Translations under genes and position numbers: made by a program | Notes under the pieces: generated by a model | Seen by the model: only the letters and a program-made list of their open reading frames with translations | Databases searched by the model: none | Told to the model about the DNA's origin: nothing | Shown: one piece after another, positions 52,901 to 60,734 of the stretch | How the letters are laid out: every line of letters starts with the position of its first letter | How positions within the stretch are numbered: the first letter of the stretch is position 1 | Assembly (NCBI RefSeq): GCF_049532895.1 | Contig: NZ_CP064031.1 | Span: forward strand, 5,332,001-5,396,000 | DNA from: Dyella_B acidisoli | Lineage (GTDB): Bacteria > Pseudomonadota > Gammaproteobacteria > Xanthomonadales > Rhodanobacteraceae | DNA length: 64,000 bases | Direction of reading: 5' to 3'

Positions 52901-55900
52901 TGGGTGCCGATTCCACTCCGCTGGTGGGTTATCTGCAGATCTCTGCCGATCAGCTCACCGCACTGGGCGCGGGCAGCTTGCTGCTAGGCGGCAGTCGCCA
53001 GCTCACCAGCAACGGCTACCAGATCACCAGCATCGCCGACAGCGTTGTGCTCTCCAACGACAGCGCCGATCCTCTGCAAGGGCAGGAGATCCTGCTGGTT
53101 GCCAACGGCAACGGCGATCCTGGTGCGCAAGGCGTCGTGCTGCAGTCGGGCAGCTATCTGGCCGCTACCGGCACAGGCACGCCCAACAGCACATCACTGT
53201 TGTTCGGCAGCAATGCAGTCAGTGGTGGCAATGCCGCGATCAGCGGCAACGGCGCGCTGCTGCGCGTTTCGCAGAATGGCCTTGCCCCGATCACTCGCTA
53301 CGATGTGTCCGGCACCACGCTCGGCAATCTCATTATCGATGCCGGTGCCACTGTGCAGGGTGGTAGTTCGCTGACCATGGATACCACCGGCGCCACCAGC
53401 GTCGATCCGAACGCGGTATTCACCGCGCAAAACATCCAGGCCACCGCCAACCAGATCAGTTTCGTAGGTAGCGGTGCATTGGCCGGCGCCAGCACCGGCG
53501 GTCTGGTGATCGGCTCCGGTACGTTGAGCTTGTTCAACAATGCCAGCCAGGTCACGCTGAATAGCCGCGGCGCCATCAACTTCCTTGGCAGTGTCAGCAT
53601 CGACTTGCCGCAGACTCTGGACCTCAACGCCAATGCCTATGTCAGCGATGGCGGCACGGTCAGCATCAAGGCGGGCAGCTTAGGCCTGGGTAACGCGGTC
53701 GGTACCAGCGGTGACACGGCAACGGCAGGCACGGGCCAGTTGATACTCAACGCGAACGAGCTGGATTTCACCGCCGGCAGCAGCGTCACACAGGGTTTTG
53801 CCAGCGTCACTGCCAATGTCAGCCAGGGCATCACCGGCCAGGGTACCGGTGGCGTGAATTTCGGCGCGGCCAACATCAACTTCAATACGCCGATCCTGCT
53901 GGCAGGTAGCGGTGCCGATACTGCACTGACCACCACCGGTAGCTTCGCCGTCAACCACGCCAGTGGCACCGCGCTGACCGACAACAGTCTCGGCGGCACG
54001 CTGATGCTCAGCGGCGGTACGCTCAGTATCGGCACGCAAGTGGATGCATTGGCCGGTCAGCTCAAGCTCACCGCCACCAGCGGCGATCTCACTCTTGCCG
54101 GAGGCGCCAACGTCGATGCCGCCGGCGTCAACAAAACCTTCTATGACGTTACCACCTATGCAGCCGGTGGCGACCTGGCGCTCATATCCAATCAGGGCTC
54201 AGTGATCGTGGATACCGGCGCGGTGGTGAATTTTGCCGGCGCGCCACTAGGCGGTACGGCGGGCAGCCTCACTATCGCCGCGAACAATCTCGCCACCCTT
54301 GAGGGCAGTTTCGAAGGTGGCGCTGTCAGCGGCTACAAGGGCGGCTATTTCAGCGTGAGCAGCGGTGGCGCGCTGAATCTGGATCAACTGGCGTCTGTGA
54401 CCCGCAATGCGGGCACCACCGGCGGTATCTTCATCACCAGCGGTGCCGGCAACCTATTGCTCTCCGCCGGGCAAAGCCTGGTGGCACAGGATGTGTACCT
54501 CACCGCCGATGGTGGCAGCGCCGCCGTCAACGGCAACGCTGGCGTGGTGGATATCGAAGGCACGGTGAATGTTTCCGGTAACGCCGCCGGCGAAATCCAG
54601 CTTTACGGTCGCAACGGCGTCACCATCAATGGCAGTTTGTTGGCGACAAGCAGTATGCCGGGACAGTTTGGCGGCATCGTGAACATCGGTACCGTTGGTA
54701 CGCCGGATGGCTCGCTCAACAGTACATACGGCTATGAGAACGTGCAGCCCGGTAGCGCCGGCAGCATTGTGTTTGGGCCCAATGCCATCATCAATGTCGC
54801 TGGCGGCTCTGCTGGTGTGGGTGGTGTAGTCAGCCTGCGCGCGCCGCTGCTGGTCCATGGTGACGTACCAATTACCTTTGCCAACAGCACATCGATCACT
54901 GGCGCCAACAAAATTACCATCGTGCCGTATGCGGTGTGGAGCACAGACGACTCCAGCACTAACCTCGCGCAACATTTCGATGGCCTGATCGATCCTGCCG
55001 GCTGGTATACGTCCGGCCCTGGCGGTGCGCCGCAACTGGTTTCAGGCACCTGGTACAACGAGGCAGGCATCGCGCTGGCCGCGCCGACCACGGCCGCCAT
55101 GCTGCAGGCCTATCTGAGCAATGATTACTTCATTCCGGATGCGGCCAATGCCGCGCATCAGGATTTCTACGGCTACGTGGGTGGCAATGCTGGCAATCCC
55201 GGTACCTTGATGGGCTATGTGGAGCAGCCGGGCTACAGCTTCGGCAATCGCTATGCCGGCATTGCCAATCTAGTGATTAGCCCCGGCATAGAACTGGTTA
55301 ATCCGGATGCCAACATCAATGGCGGCGATATCTCGGTACTTACCAACTGGAATCTGGGCGCTGGCGTTACCGCGGCCGACGGTACGATCCAATTGGCGTA
55401 TCGCTATGGGGCCAATCCTTCCGTCTCCGCCTCGGGCATCGCGCCCACGCTTAGTGTGCTGGCTCTGCATAACGTAAATGTCGATGCCAGTGTTACGGAT
55501 GGCTTCTATCAGCAGAACGTTGGAGCGACGCTTACGGCGCCCGTTTATCAGCCGTCGGGGGGAGGTAGCTCGCTGTATGCGACGGAATACAACTTGTATC
55601 TCGCCACGATCAATTTTCTGCAAAACGACAGTCTGAGTCTTCAATCTGGATTCTATTTCACGCCAACAGGTGGTGCTGCGTACTACTTGTGGAACGGCGG
55701 GTACGCTAATTTCTGGGATCCAAGCCAGCTAGTCGTAGATCCTTTAGGTGTCAGCTCTTACATAAACGGCTTCCAGTTCTATCAGCCGGTGACGGCGCCG
55801 CTGCCGGGTCAATCCACGACGTACTACACCAACTACCAGTCGTACATCGACGCAGTGGGAGCGGGTCAGCAGGGAACCTGGTCGTATACCTACAACGAGG

Positions 55901-58900
55901 GCGACGCCTCGGGTTTCCTCCCTTACAACTTGACCAACATACCCGCGCCGCAGATCGGCGCCAGCTACGCTGCTTATCAGCAAGCCTATCAACAATGGTT
56001 GACGAGCAATTTCAACAGCAGCAATGACGATGAGAACCTCAACCTTCTGGTTTCACAGATCCAGACACCATCGCCTCTTCTGCCGCCTCTGCAATCGGAG
56101 GCGACTAGCAATTACAAACAGTATTCGCAGGATTACAGCACTTACATCACTGGATTCAACACCTACTACAACTACGTCGCCAACAATCTAGGCACCGTTA
56201 TCGGTCAGAATCTGGATTACATTCCTGCTTCGGGCATCACCACTGCCACGGCCTACGGCTCGCAGTTCTTCTATGCGCCCACCCCGCCCGTACCCGGAGC
56301 TTTGCTGATATCTCAGGCAGCGAATAATTCGCCGTCCAACATGCCGAGCCTGGGCAATCCGGTGTCGCTGCCGTCAGCCACGTTGCTGGGCGGATCAAGC
56401 AGCAGCTACCAACTTGTAGCCGGTGCCAATTTCGCAAGCGCCAACCCGCTTTCCGTGGTGGCCAATACCAGCGCGGGTAATATCAATCTCAACGGCCATT
56501 TCGCCGTGCAGTACACCGCTAACGGCGGCGACGGCAAAACGCTGGAATTCCCCACCGTGGTGCGTACCGGCACTGGTTCCATCGATATCGTGGCGGCAGG
56601 CGATATCGATTGGCAGGATTCGACCGCGCCGACTGCGGTCTATACCGCAGGCGCACCAGCGGCGGGCACTACGGCAGGTACCGGTGTCGCGGTAGCAACC
56701 CCCGTAACCGGTGAGGGCGCCGTACCTGATCTGCTGGTCAACGGTGTGGTGAATCCCACTAACGCAGGCAACGTTCTGCTCAGCGCTGGTGGCAATATCA
56801 ACGGGATCGAACAGATCTACGACACCACTGGCAACATTACTGGAACGCAAGGCGCGTTTATCGGCCAGTTCTGGTGGCCATGGATGGAAACCGGCAACAG
56901 CGCTACCAGTTCATCGATCAATTTCGCCAATTTCGACCAGGGAGTGATGAGCGTAGGCGGCAATGTCGCCGTCACGGCGGGCGGCAATATCAACGATCTT
57001 TCGGTATCACTGCCCACTACGTGGTACGCCAATGTGGCGGGTAGTGCCATCACGACCGTCGGCGGTGGCAATCTTGCCGTGAGCGCGGGTGGCGACATTC
57101 TTAGCGGCAGTTACTTCGTCGCGAAAGGAACGGGCAGTCTTTTAGCCGATGGCACGATCGGTTCCAATTTCAGTTATGTGCTGCCGAACGGAAGTTATGC
57201 CGCAAACGGTGCTGCGATCGGCGGTTTCACTACGCCTGTTTCCACCTTGCTTGCCCTGCAGGATGCGCAATGGAACGTTCGTGCGCATGATGGCGTGAAT
57301 ATCGCAGACATCCTTGACCCATCTTATGCGGCCCCCAGTGGGCTCAGTGCCGACGAACAAAGCTACAGCAGCAGTTCGGCGGTCAACGCGACCACTGCTG
57401 CGGGCAACTTGACGTTGGGCAGTCTCGCCTGGGAAACGCAGGTGCTGGGAGACGCTCTGGGAGGCAGTTACGATCTTGGTGTATTGCCTTCGACGCTCAG
57501 TTTCAGCGCGTTGAACGGCAACATCAATATCCTTACCGGAGGGGGGCTGTATCCCTCGGCTACGGGCAATCTGAGCATGCTTGCCGGCGATTCGATTCAA
57601 TTCGCGCAGCAGAACTACGATTTGGCAAATACGACTAATACCAATAGTGGTGCTGCGAGTGGTTTTGGCCTGATCGATGCGGAAGCCACGGTATTACCCT
57701 CGCCTTTGCATCCGCAAGGTTCCGATCCTGTTGACTACGGCATTTCCCTGTCTCCGAGTCAGTACCTGGATACCAGCATCACCGGTGGCTTCATCGATAA
57801 AGTATTGCATCAGGCCGGACTGCATAATGCCGACAATACGCCGGTACGCATCTATGCACTGAACGGAAGCATCATCGACGGCACGGCGGCACCTAACGGT
57901 ACCCAGATGGATGAAATGCTGATCGAGCCGGACAAGCCGGCGCTGATCCAAGCGAGCCAAGATATCGTCAATCTGTCGTTTGTCGGCCAGCAAACCCATG
58001 ACGCGGACTTCACCCGGATCGCGGCCGGTCATGACATCTACGATACGCAGTACAACCCAGCTTCATTGAGTTTGATTCAGCCCATCGGACTGAATAGTCA
58101 GCCAGTACCTGTGATTGCGCTAAGCGGTGTGGGTACGTTGCAATTGCAGGCCGGCCACAATCTCGGCCCGCTCACCAGCCAGGCCGATCTTCTCAACGCA
58201 AATCCCTCCGAGAACGCTTCGCTTCCAACTGGCATCGAAACCATCGGCAACTCACTCAACCCCTATCTGCCGCACGATGGTGCCAGCGTCGATGTGCTGT
58301 TCGGTGTAGCACCGGGTATCGACACCAGCAACTTCCTCACGCAGTACCTGAGCAATCCCAACGGCGTGGATGGTTTCGGCAGCTTGCTGCCGGATCTGGT
58401 CACGTTCATGGAGCAGCAGGAAGACGGCCAGGCTGTGGATACCGGTTTTGCGCAGGATCAGCTCCACATCGTGCTGACACCGCAACAGGCGGAAGCAACC
58501 TTCCAGCAATTGCCTTACTACAAGCAGGAATTGTTCGTGCAGCAGGAGTTCTTCAAGCTTCTGGCCCAGGTCGGTGCGGATTACAACGATCCGAGCAGCC
58601 CGTATTACAACCAGTACGCACGAGGCTACGCGGCGATCGAGAGTCTGTTCCCTGCTGTGCTGGGTTACACCAATAACGGTAGCGGCGCAGGCGGCATCAA
58701 TGGCGAAGCCAAGACGATCGATACGGGCGATCTGGATATTCGCAGTTCCACCATTCAAACCCAGCAAGGCGGCAACATCAGCATCCTGGGTCCGGGCGGT
58801 CAGGCGCTTATCGGTAGTGTCGATGCGCCACCTGTGATCACCAACCAAGGCCAGGTCGTCGCCGGTCCCAACAACATGGGCGTGCTCACCTTGGAACAGG

Positions 58901-59583
58901 GCAACGTGGACATCTTCACCGACCGCAGCCTGCTGCTGGCACAAAGCCGCGTTTTCACCGAACAGGGCGGCAATATGGTGATCTGGAGTTCCAACGGCGA
59001 CATCAATGCGGGGCAGGGTGCGAAAACGGTGGCCGTGATACCACCACCTACCTATCTGTGCGATCTGGACGCGTTCTGCCTGCTCGATGCAAAAGGCGAA
59101 GTCAGCGGTGCCGGCATCGCTACGTTGCAGACGATACCTGGCGCACCGACGGGCAACGTCTATCTGGTTGCGCCGCGCGGCACCGTTGATGCGGGCGATG
59201 CGGGCATTCGCGTTTCAGGCAATTTGGTGGTGGCTGCGGCGCAAGTACTGAATGCCGACAACATCCAGGTGCAGGGGCAGAAGATCGGCGTGCCGGTTGC
59301 GCAAACGGTGAACGTTGGCGCGCTTACTAACGCAGCAGCAGCTGCCGGCGCGGTAAGCAAAGTGGCGCAGGACATGGCCAAGCAACAGCAGAGCGATGCG
59401 CTCGGCAAGCAGCCCTCGATCATCTCGGTGCAGGTGCTCGGTTTCGGCGATGGCAGCACTAGCATTCAAGGCGGCGGCGGTTACAACCCGAACAGCCCCG
59501 TACAGATATTAGGTGCTGGCTCCCTCAGTGATGCGCGCAAAAAGTCATTGACCGAAGCCGAACGCAGGCAACTTAGCGAATAA
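46990..59583 (+). CDS. pdtA: Giant two-partner secretion exoprotein TpsA (filamentous haemagglutinin/PdtA-like)
   Basis: 4,197 residues from a GTG at 46990 (GGGGAAGAG upstream). Signal peptide of the extended type (RHPLAYAIASVLAMAAMPTHA). A Gln/Ala-rich stretch (78-120) precedes the TPS domain (about 125-420), which has the export motif region AILTWNSFNVGRN and NHNGILFG (233-240), a variant of NPNGI. Thereafter a long beta-helix built of Gly/Ser/Thr/Asn-rich repeats (e.g. GNVLLSAGGNINGI). A Tyr/Asn-rich segment at about 2870-3090 (YYTNYQSYIDAV, YNYVANNLG) interrupts it. Near the C-terminus are a CDLDAFC pair (Cys4024, Cys4030) and a hydrophilic end (SLSDARKKSLTEAERRQLSE). Size and domain plan match PdtA-type adhesins. 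Secreted by TpsB; likely surface adhesin for attachment or biofilm. Confidence 0.9.
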   Translation: MITPVGSGKRSRSMRATAARHPLAYAIASVLAMAAMPTHAGGPQALSSAWLSQQAANRPATQATGGNSSALTGVAAQTPQQLLQQQQVQQSLANLNRAAQAVAAQIAAQQSAQQAAQQQTSPVPNGLTSGGLVVASGVSSNPSLWQNANLPTQTTSNGQTTVQVKQTAQKAILTWNSFNVGRNTTLYFNQSGGNQTNGSNNNWIALNRVIDPSGVPSQIFGQIKAEGTVYLLNHNGILFGAGSQVNTQSLMASSLDLFSSDVNASNSAFLSGGIASGSANLPVLVNGAFTDGKNHDVVVQSGASIVGGTQGFVLLAAPNVANAGRIVDDQGQVILAASTQIDNASAGSATQPLSVVNAGVGGTAANTGLLQSRRGEVEMDGYNVTQDGVALASTSISYPGSIVLNAQDGWIGGTNYGRGGILVLGPDSVTTVLPEEDGATTTSTAAATAAFETSSLILSGETVNFQFGSLLEAPNANLSINAYFSNYSTNVYTNPLAGRLYVDNGAVIDVSGLADVGLPISVLLVTIPRIGQNELANSPLLRNSFLYRQKNVVVDSTQSGVMANGLAWVGSPILNVSGYVDDVPRTIDQMMTNGGSINLNGNQVIVRSGAQLNLGGGYIAYQPGWITTPNLMASNGRIYNIADADPNVTYVGFAGDYEVVDNRWGVTTNYSNPLLAGTTRWDSGFAVGGNAGTLNIATGQALVLDGQINAQAFAGRNQVTQGTQPNGGTLDISVSGAANAAGMSLAPSILLQQSVSPLEQLDPSFQADTTWSSVLNANDPTGTSPYDLSRWVPVSTNLVQQGGFSAVNMSSTLPNGGEILEQAGAVLGVKPGGSIQLTANAINIFGELSAPSGAITLTASGDGDFPDPTSLTGAVQHENITIHSGAVLSTRGLWVNDAGASADNYIGDRYINGGTISLIANQASVQGYSGATTDETGSIVLQSGSLLDASSGGYVNSNGQLQLSNGIPNGSGGSISLIDYANQGLFTFSNRNQIAPSALGQGKLVLDGSLRAYGFSGGGTLTLQAIDIQIGGSASDLALNNGLYLSPSFFAGQGFDNYALTSFTDANIAPGAVVQISRDNLLPNVTALLDAPTGTDIYGESPLTSSAYASVGQLAPYLRYISRGANGPGFSLSAGLYLGWPANPLAPAVGPTTYPGVTGSLTLGTGAAITADAGANITLAGTQSTIVDGTIDAPGGTISVTTTPVNAVAIPSVPEVWLGSQAVLNAAGVSLVNPLAAAVPGESLSQGLTTRYNPRTGVVLNGGSVSLTSAEGYVLTEQGSMIDVSGSSDVYDLPKTNGVLDGTETGYTLTPVWSDAGSIVLGAAAGLYADGSLLAQAGSSQGEGGSLQITGMSPANNVYAPKSTAIVLQQSGLLLPSSSLQPGSNSAANSATGVLYFALDRLNGSGITSLVLGPDVSISSAINTNNNYNPLPIGFAGNINLSLGKRFAAYANTFTALPAGSKDLSNVSTIAYNMGDGTVQISAPYVEITGGVGYATGQGSPVAGSGALNINADFMDLGGLINLQGWASTSFTASNAIRFYEPTDLEYGSSGSMTPGLLFSTGNITLQATELYPVTNYYFAIDANPSGLKNAQGQALSTTLTILGNGNASAPLSAGGGLLLDADNIVQDGSVWVPSGDLIIGVQNPSATASAFGLSGVGAALNLVTTQSATLGTGSLTSVSLDGETVPYGSTTDGLEWNYAGAPYSSFAVSPLTAPPSKSITIAGNNVSLDSGATIDIRGGGTLQASEWVPGTGGTVNVLTQYETSYANSTTGTQVPQYTDGRAIYAILPGYTAPVSAQDAAMTSAAGAGAGPGLGQSIYLSGVAGLPAGYYTLLPAGYATLPGAYRVVQDTSSQNIALGQNAVLPDGTLSITGYFANALDGAHQSTTTTFLVQSAPVWQQYSQDRFTNADSYFTAQATSNGTVAPLLPADGGHLVLSATQQLQLGASLDNAPATGGRPGLVDIAAQAIQVVGADSTPLVGYLQISADQLTALGAGSLLLGGSRQLTSNGYQITSIADSVVLSNDSADPLQGQEILLVANGNGDPGAQGVVLQSGSYLAATGTGTPNSTSLLFGSNAVSGGNAAISGNGALLRVSQNGLAPITRYDVSGTTLGNLIIDAGATVQGGSSLTMDTTGATSVDPNAVFTAQNIQATANQISFVGSGALAGASTGGLVIGSGTLSLFNNASQVTLNSRGAINFLGSVSIDLPQTLDLNANAYVSDGGTVSIKAGSLGLGNAVGTSGDTATAGTGQLILNANELDFTAGSSVTQGFASVTANVSQGITGQGTGGVNFGAANINFNTPILLAGSGADTALTTTGSFAVNHASGTALTDNSLGGTLMLSGGTLSIGTQVDALAGQLKLTATSGDLTLAGGANVDAAGVNKTFYDVTTYAAGGDLALISNQGSVIVDTGAVVNFAGAPLGGTAGSLTIAANNLATLEGSFEGGAVSGYKGGYFSVSSGGALNLDQLASVTRNAGTTGGIFITSGAGNLLLSAGQSLVAQDVYLTADGGSAAVNGNAGVVDIEGTVNVSGNAAGEIQLYGRNGVTINGSLLATSSMPGQFGGIVNIGTVGTPDGSLNSTYGYENVQPGSAGSIVFGPNAIINVAGGSAGVGGVVSLRAPLLVHGDVPITFANSTSITGANKITIVPYAVWSTDDSSTNLAQHFDGLIDPAGWYTSGPGGAPQLVSGTWYNEAGIALAAPTTAAMLQAYLSNDYFIPDAANAAHQDFYGYVGGNAGNPGTLMGYVEQPGYSFGNRYAGIANLVISPGIELVNPDANINGGDISVLTNWNLGAGVTAADGTIQLAYRYGANPSVSASGIAPTLSVLALHNVNVDASVTDGFYQQNVGATLTAPVYQPSGGGSSLYATEYNLYLATINFLQNDSLSLQSGFYFTPTGGAAYYLWNGGYANFWDPSQLVVDPLGVSSYINGFQFYQPVTAPLPGQSTTYYTNYQSYIDAVGAGQQGTWSYTYNEGDASGFLPYNLTNIPAPQIGASYAAYQQAYQQWLTSNFNSSNDDENLNLLVSQIQTPSPLLPPLQSEATSNYKQYSQDYSTYITGFNTYYNYVANNLGTVIGQNLDYIPASGITTATAYGSQFFYAPTPPVPGALLISQAANNSPSNMPSLGNPVSLPSATLLGGSSSSYQLVAGANFASANPLSVVANTSAGNINLNGHFAVQYTANGGDGKTLEFPTVVRTGTGSIDIVAAGDIDWQDSTAPTAVYTAGAPAAGTTAGTGVAVATPVTGEGAVPDLLVNGVVNPTNAGNVLLSAGGNINGIEQIYDTTGNITGTQGAFIGQFWWPWMETGNSATSSSINFANFDQGVMSVGGNVAVTAGGNINDLSVSLPTTWYANVAGSAITTVGGGNLAVSAGGDILSGSYFVAKGTGSLLADGTIGSNFSYVLPNGSYAANGAAIGGFTTPVSTLLALQDAQWNVRAHDGVNIADILDPSYAAPSGLSADEQSYSSSSAVNATTAAGNLTLGSLAWETQVLGDALGGSYDLGVLPSTLSFSALNGNINILTGGGLYPSATGNLSMLAGDSIQFAQQNYDLANTTNTNSGAASGFGLIDAEATVLPSPLHPQGSDPVDYGISLSPSQYLDTSITGGFIDKVLHQAGLHNADNTPVRIYALNGSIIDGTAAPNGTQMDEMLIEPDKPALIQASQDIVNLSFVGQQTHDADFTRIAAGHDIYDTQYNPASLSLIQPIGLNSQPVPVIALSGVGTLQLQAGHNLGPLTSQADLLNANPSENASLPTGIETIGNSLNPYLPHDGASVDVLFGVAPGIDTSNFLTQYLSNPNGVDGFGSLLPDLVTFMEQQEDGQAVDTGFAQDQLHIVLTPQQAEATFQQLPYYKQELFVQQEFFKLLAQVGADYNDPSSPYYNQYARGYAAIESLFPAVLGYTNNGSGAGGINGEAKTIDTGDLDIRSSTIQTQQGGNISILGPGGQALIGSVDAPPVITNQGQVVAGPNNMGVLTLEQGNVDIFTDRSLLLAQSRVFTEQGGNMVIWSSNGDINAGQGAKTVAVIPPPTYLCDLDAFCLLDAKGEVSGAGIATLQTIPGAPTGNVYLVAPRGTVDAGDAGIRVSGNLVVAAAQVLNADNIQVQGQKIGVPVAQTVNVGALTNAAAAAGAVSKVAQDMAKQQQSDALGKQPSIISVQVLGFGDGSTSIQGGGGYNPNSPVQILGAGSLSDARKKSLTEAERRQLSE

Positions 59584-59659
59584 CGACATACCCATAACCA
59601 GCGCAGAACTGGAAAAACAGCAAGGCCGGCGGGGCAGGCGCCGGCTCGAGACCCACAAC

Positions 59660-60160
59660 ATGAATCGAACATCCTCCTTGCGGAATCCGTCCCAGGGAAA
59701 GGCCGGGTTTTTCCCCTATGCAGCCCAAGACAAGGGATTGAGGCGAATCACAGTGAATCAGGGTGCGCTTGTCGAAACACTGATCCATCTTTCCAATTTT
59801 CGTCAGTACACCATGGCCGAATCGCTATTGAGGGCTTGCGCGCGCGAGCAACTGCAGGCGTCGCTCGATGTGGCGGAACGTGCTTTCAGCAAGCGGCTCA
59901 CCTATTCGTTGGAGAGACAGCTCAAGCGTATGGGCGATTCAACGGACAAAGTGAAAGGTGTTTTGCTCGCCGAACTGATGAAGATATTGAACACGTGGTG
60001 CATGGAAGGGCATCGCAGTGCGATTCGCTGTGTGCTGATGGAGCTGACATTGGGAGAACTCACAGCGCTTGCGCACATGCATGAGTTAGACAGGGAGGTG
60101 TATTCCATGTTGCACGAATACGGGCTGCCGTACGAATCATCCCCGTGCCAGTGCCGATGA
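59660..60160 (+). CDS. Hypothetical protein downstream of tpsA
   Basis: 166 residues, mostly alpha-helical (LVETLIHLSNFRQYTMAESLLRACA, LQASLDVAERAFSKRLTYSLERQLKRMGDS, LTLGELTALAHMHELDREVYSMLHEYG). No signal peptide or membrane segment; four Cys. An alternative start, GTG at 59752 with GAGG upstream, would remove a poorly structured N-terminus. No family is recognised. It follows tpsA by about 75 bases that include a GCCGGC/GCCGGC stem, so co-transcription is uncertain. It could be a regulator or an accessory cytosolic factor. Confidence 0.65.
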   Translation: MNRTSSLRNPSQGKAGFFPYAAQDKGLRRITVNQGALVETLIHLSNFRQYTMAESLLRACAREQLQASLDVAERAFSKRLTYSLERQLKRMGDSTDKVKGVLLAELMKILNTWCMEGHRSAIRCVLMELTLGELTALAHMHELDREVYSMLHEYGLPYESSPCQCR

Positions 60161-60734
60161 CTACGCATCTTTGCGATGTTCCGTCTGCGAGATCGTCATT
60201 CCCGCGAACGCGGAGGCACTTTTCAACAGCGAATGCCGGTCAATCCATTTGCTCTGGGACTGCTGGCAAACATGGAGTCCCGCTTTCGCGAAAACGACAG
60301 CGGACAGGCAAGCATCATGGCAGGCACAAAGTGCTTGTCGGCGTGCATCAGCGATTGAAGTCTCCGCTGACCGCAGTGCTTCTATCCAGAAACCCCTGAC
60401 GCCTTAAAGAAAGTTGGCTGATTATTTATGGCGCTTGTAAACAGTGAATGCGATGCTGGAAGCAAATACATAAAGCCCCTTCCAGTATGGAAAATTGTAT
60501 GGCTAAAAAACGTGAAAGTGGCAGCGAAAAACAGCCATCACCGCATGGTAATGTGCTGTGCATCACGCGTAACTTCCTATTGAAAAAATATGACGTTAAA
60601 TATTATTTCAATGCGTCGATATTGTAATTTTACTGGCACATTCAAAGACACCAATACTTAATTGAGCAGTCATTGCGCGAGCGTAAAAAGCCATGGCCTC
60701 CAATTCCGGAGGTATACGCGCCATGGGGAAAACC
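60161..60734. other. Intergenic region upstream of first PstS-like gene
   Basis: About 570 bases. At 60196-60300 lies a decayed repeat pair (CATTCCCGCGAACGCGG ... GTCCCGCTTTCGCG). From about 60405 the DNA is AT-rich compared with its surroundings. The last ~130 bases are also found, about 75-80% alike by eye, before the second PstS-like gene (62640-62773), including TATTATTTCAAT and the GGAGGTAT near the start. This conserved block is likely the promoter. No gene is seen. Confidence 0.7.
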
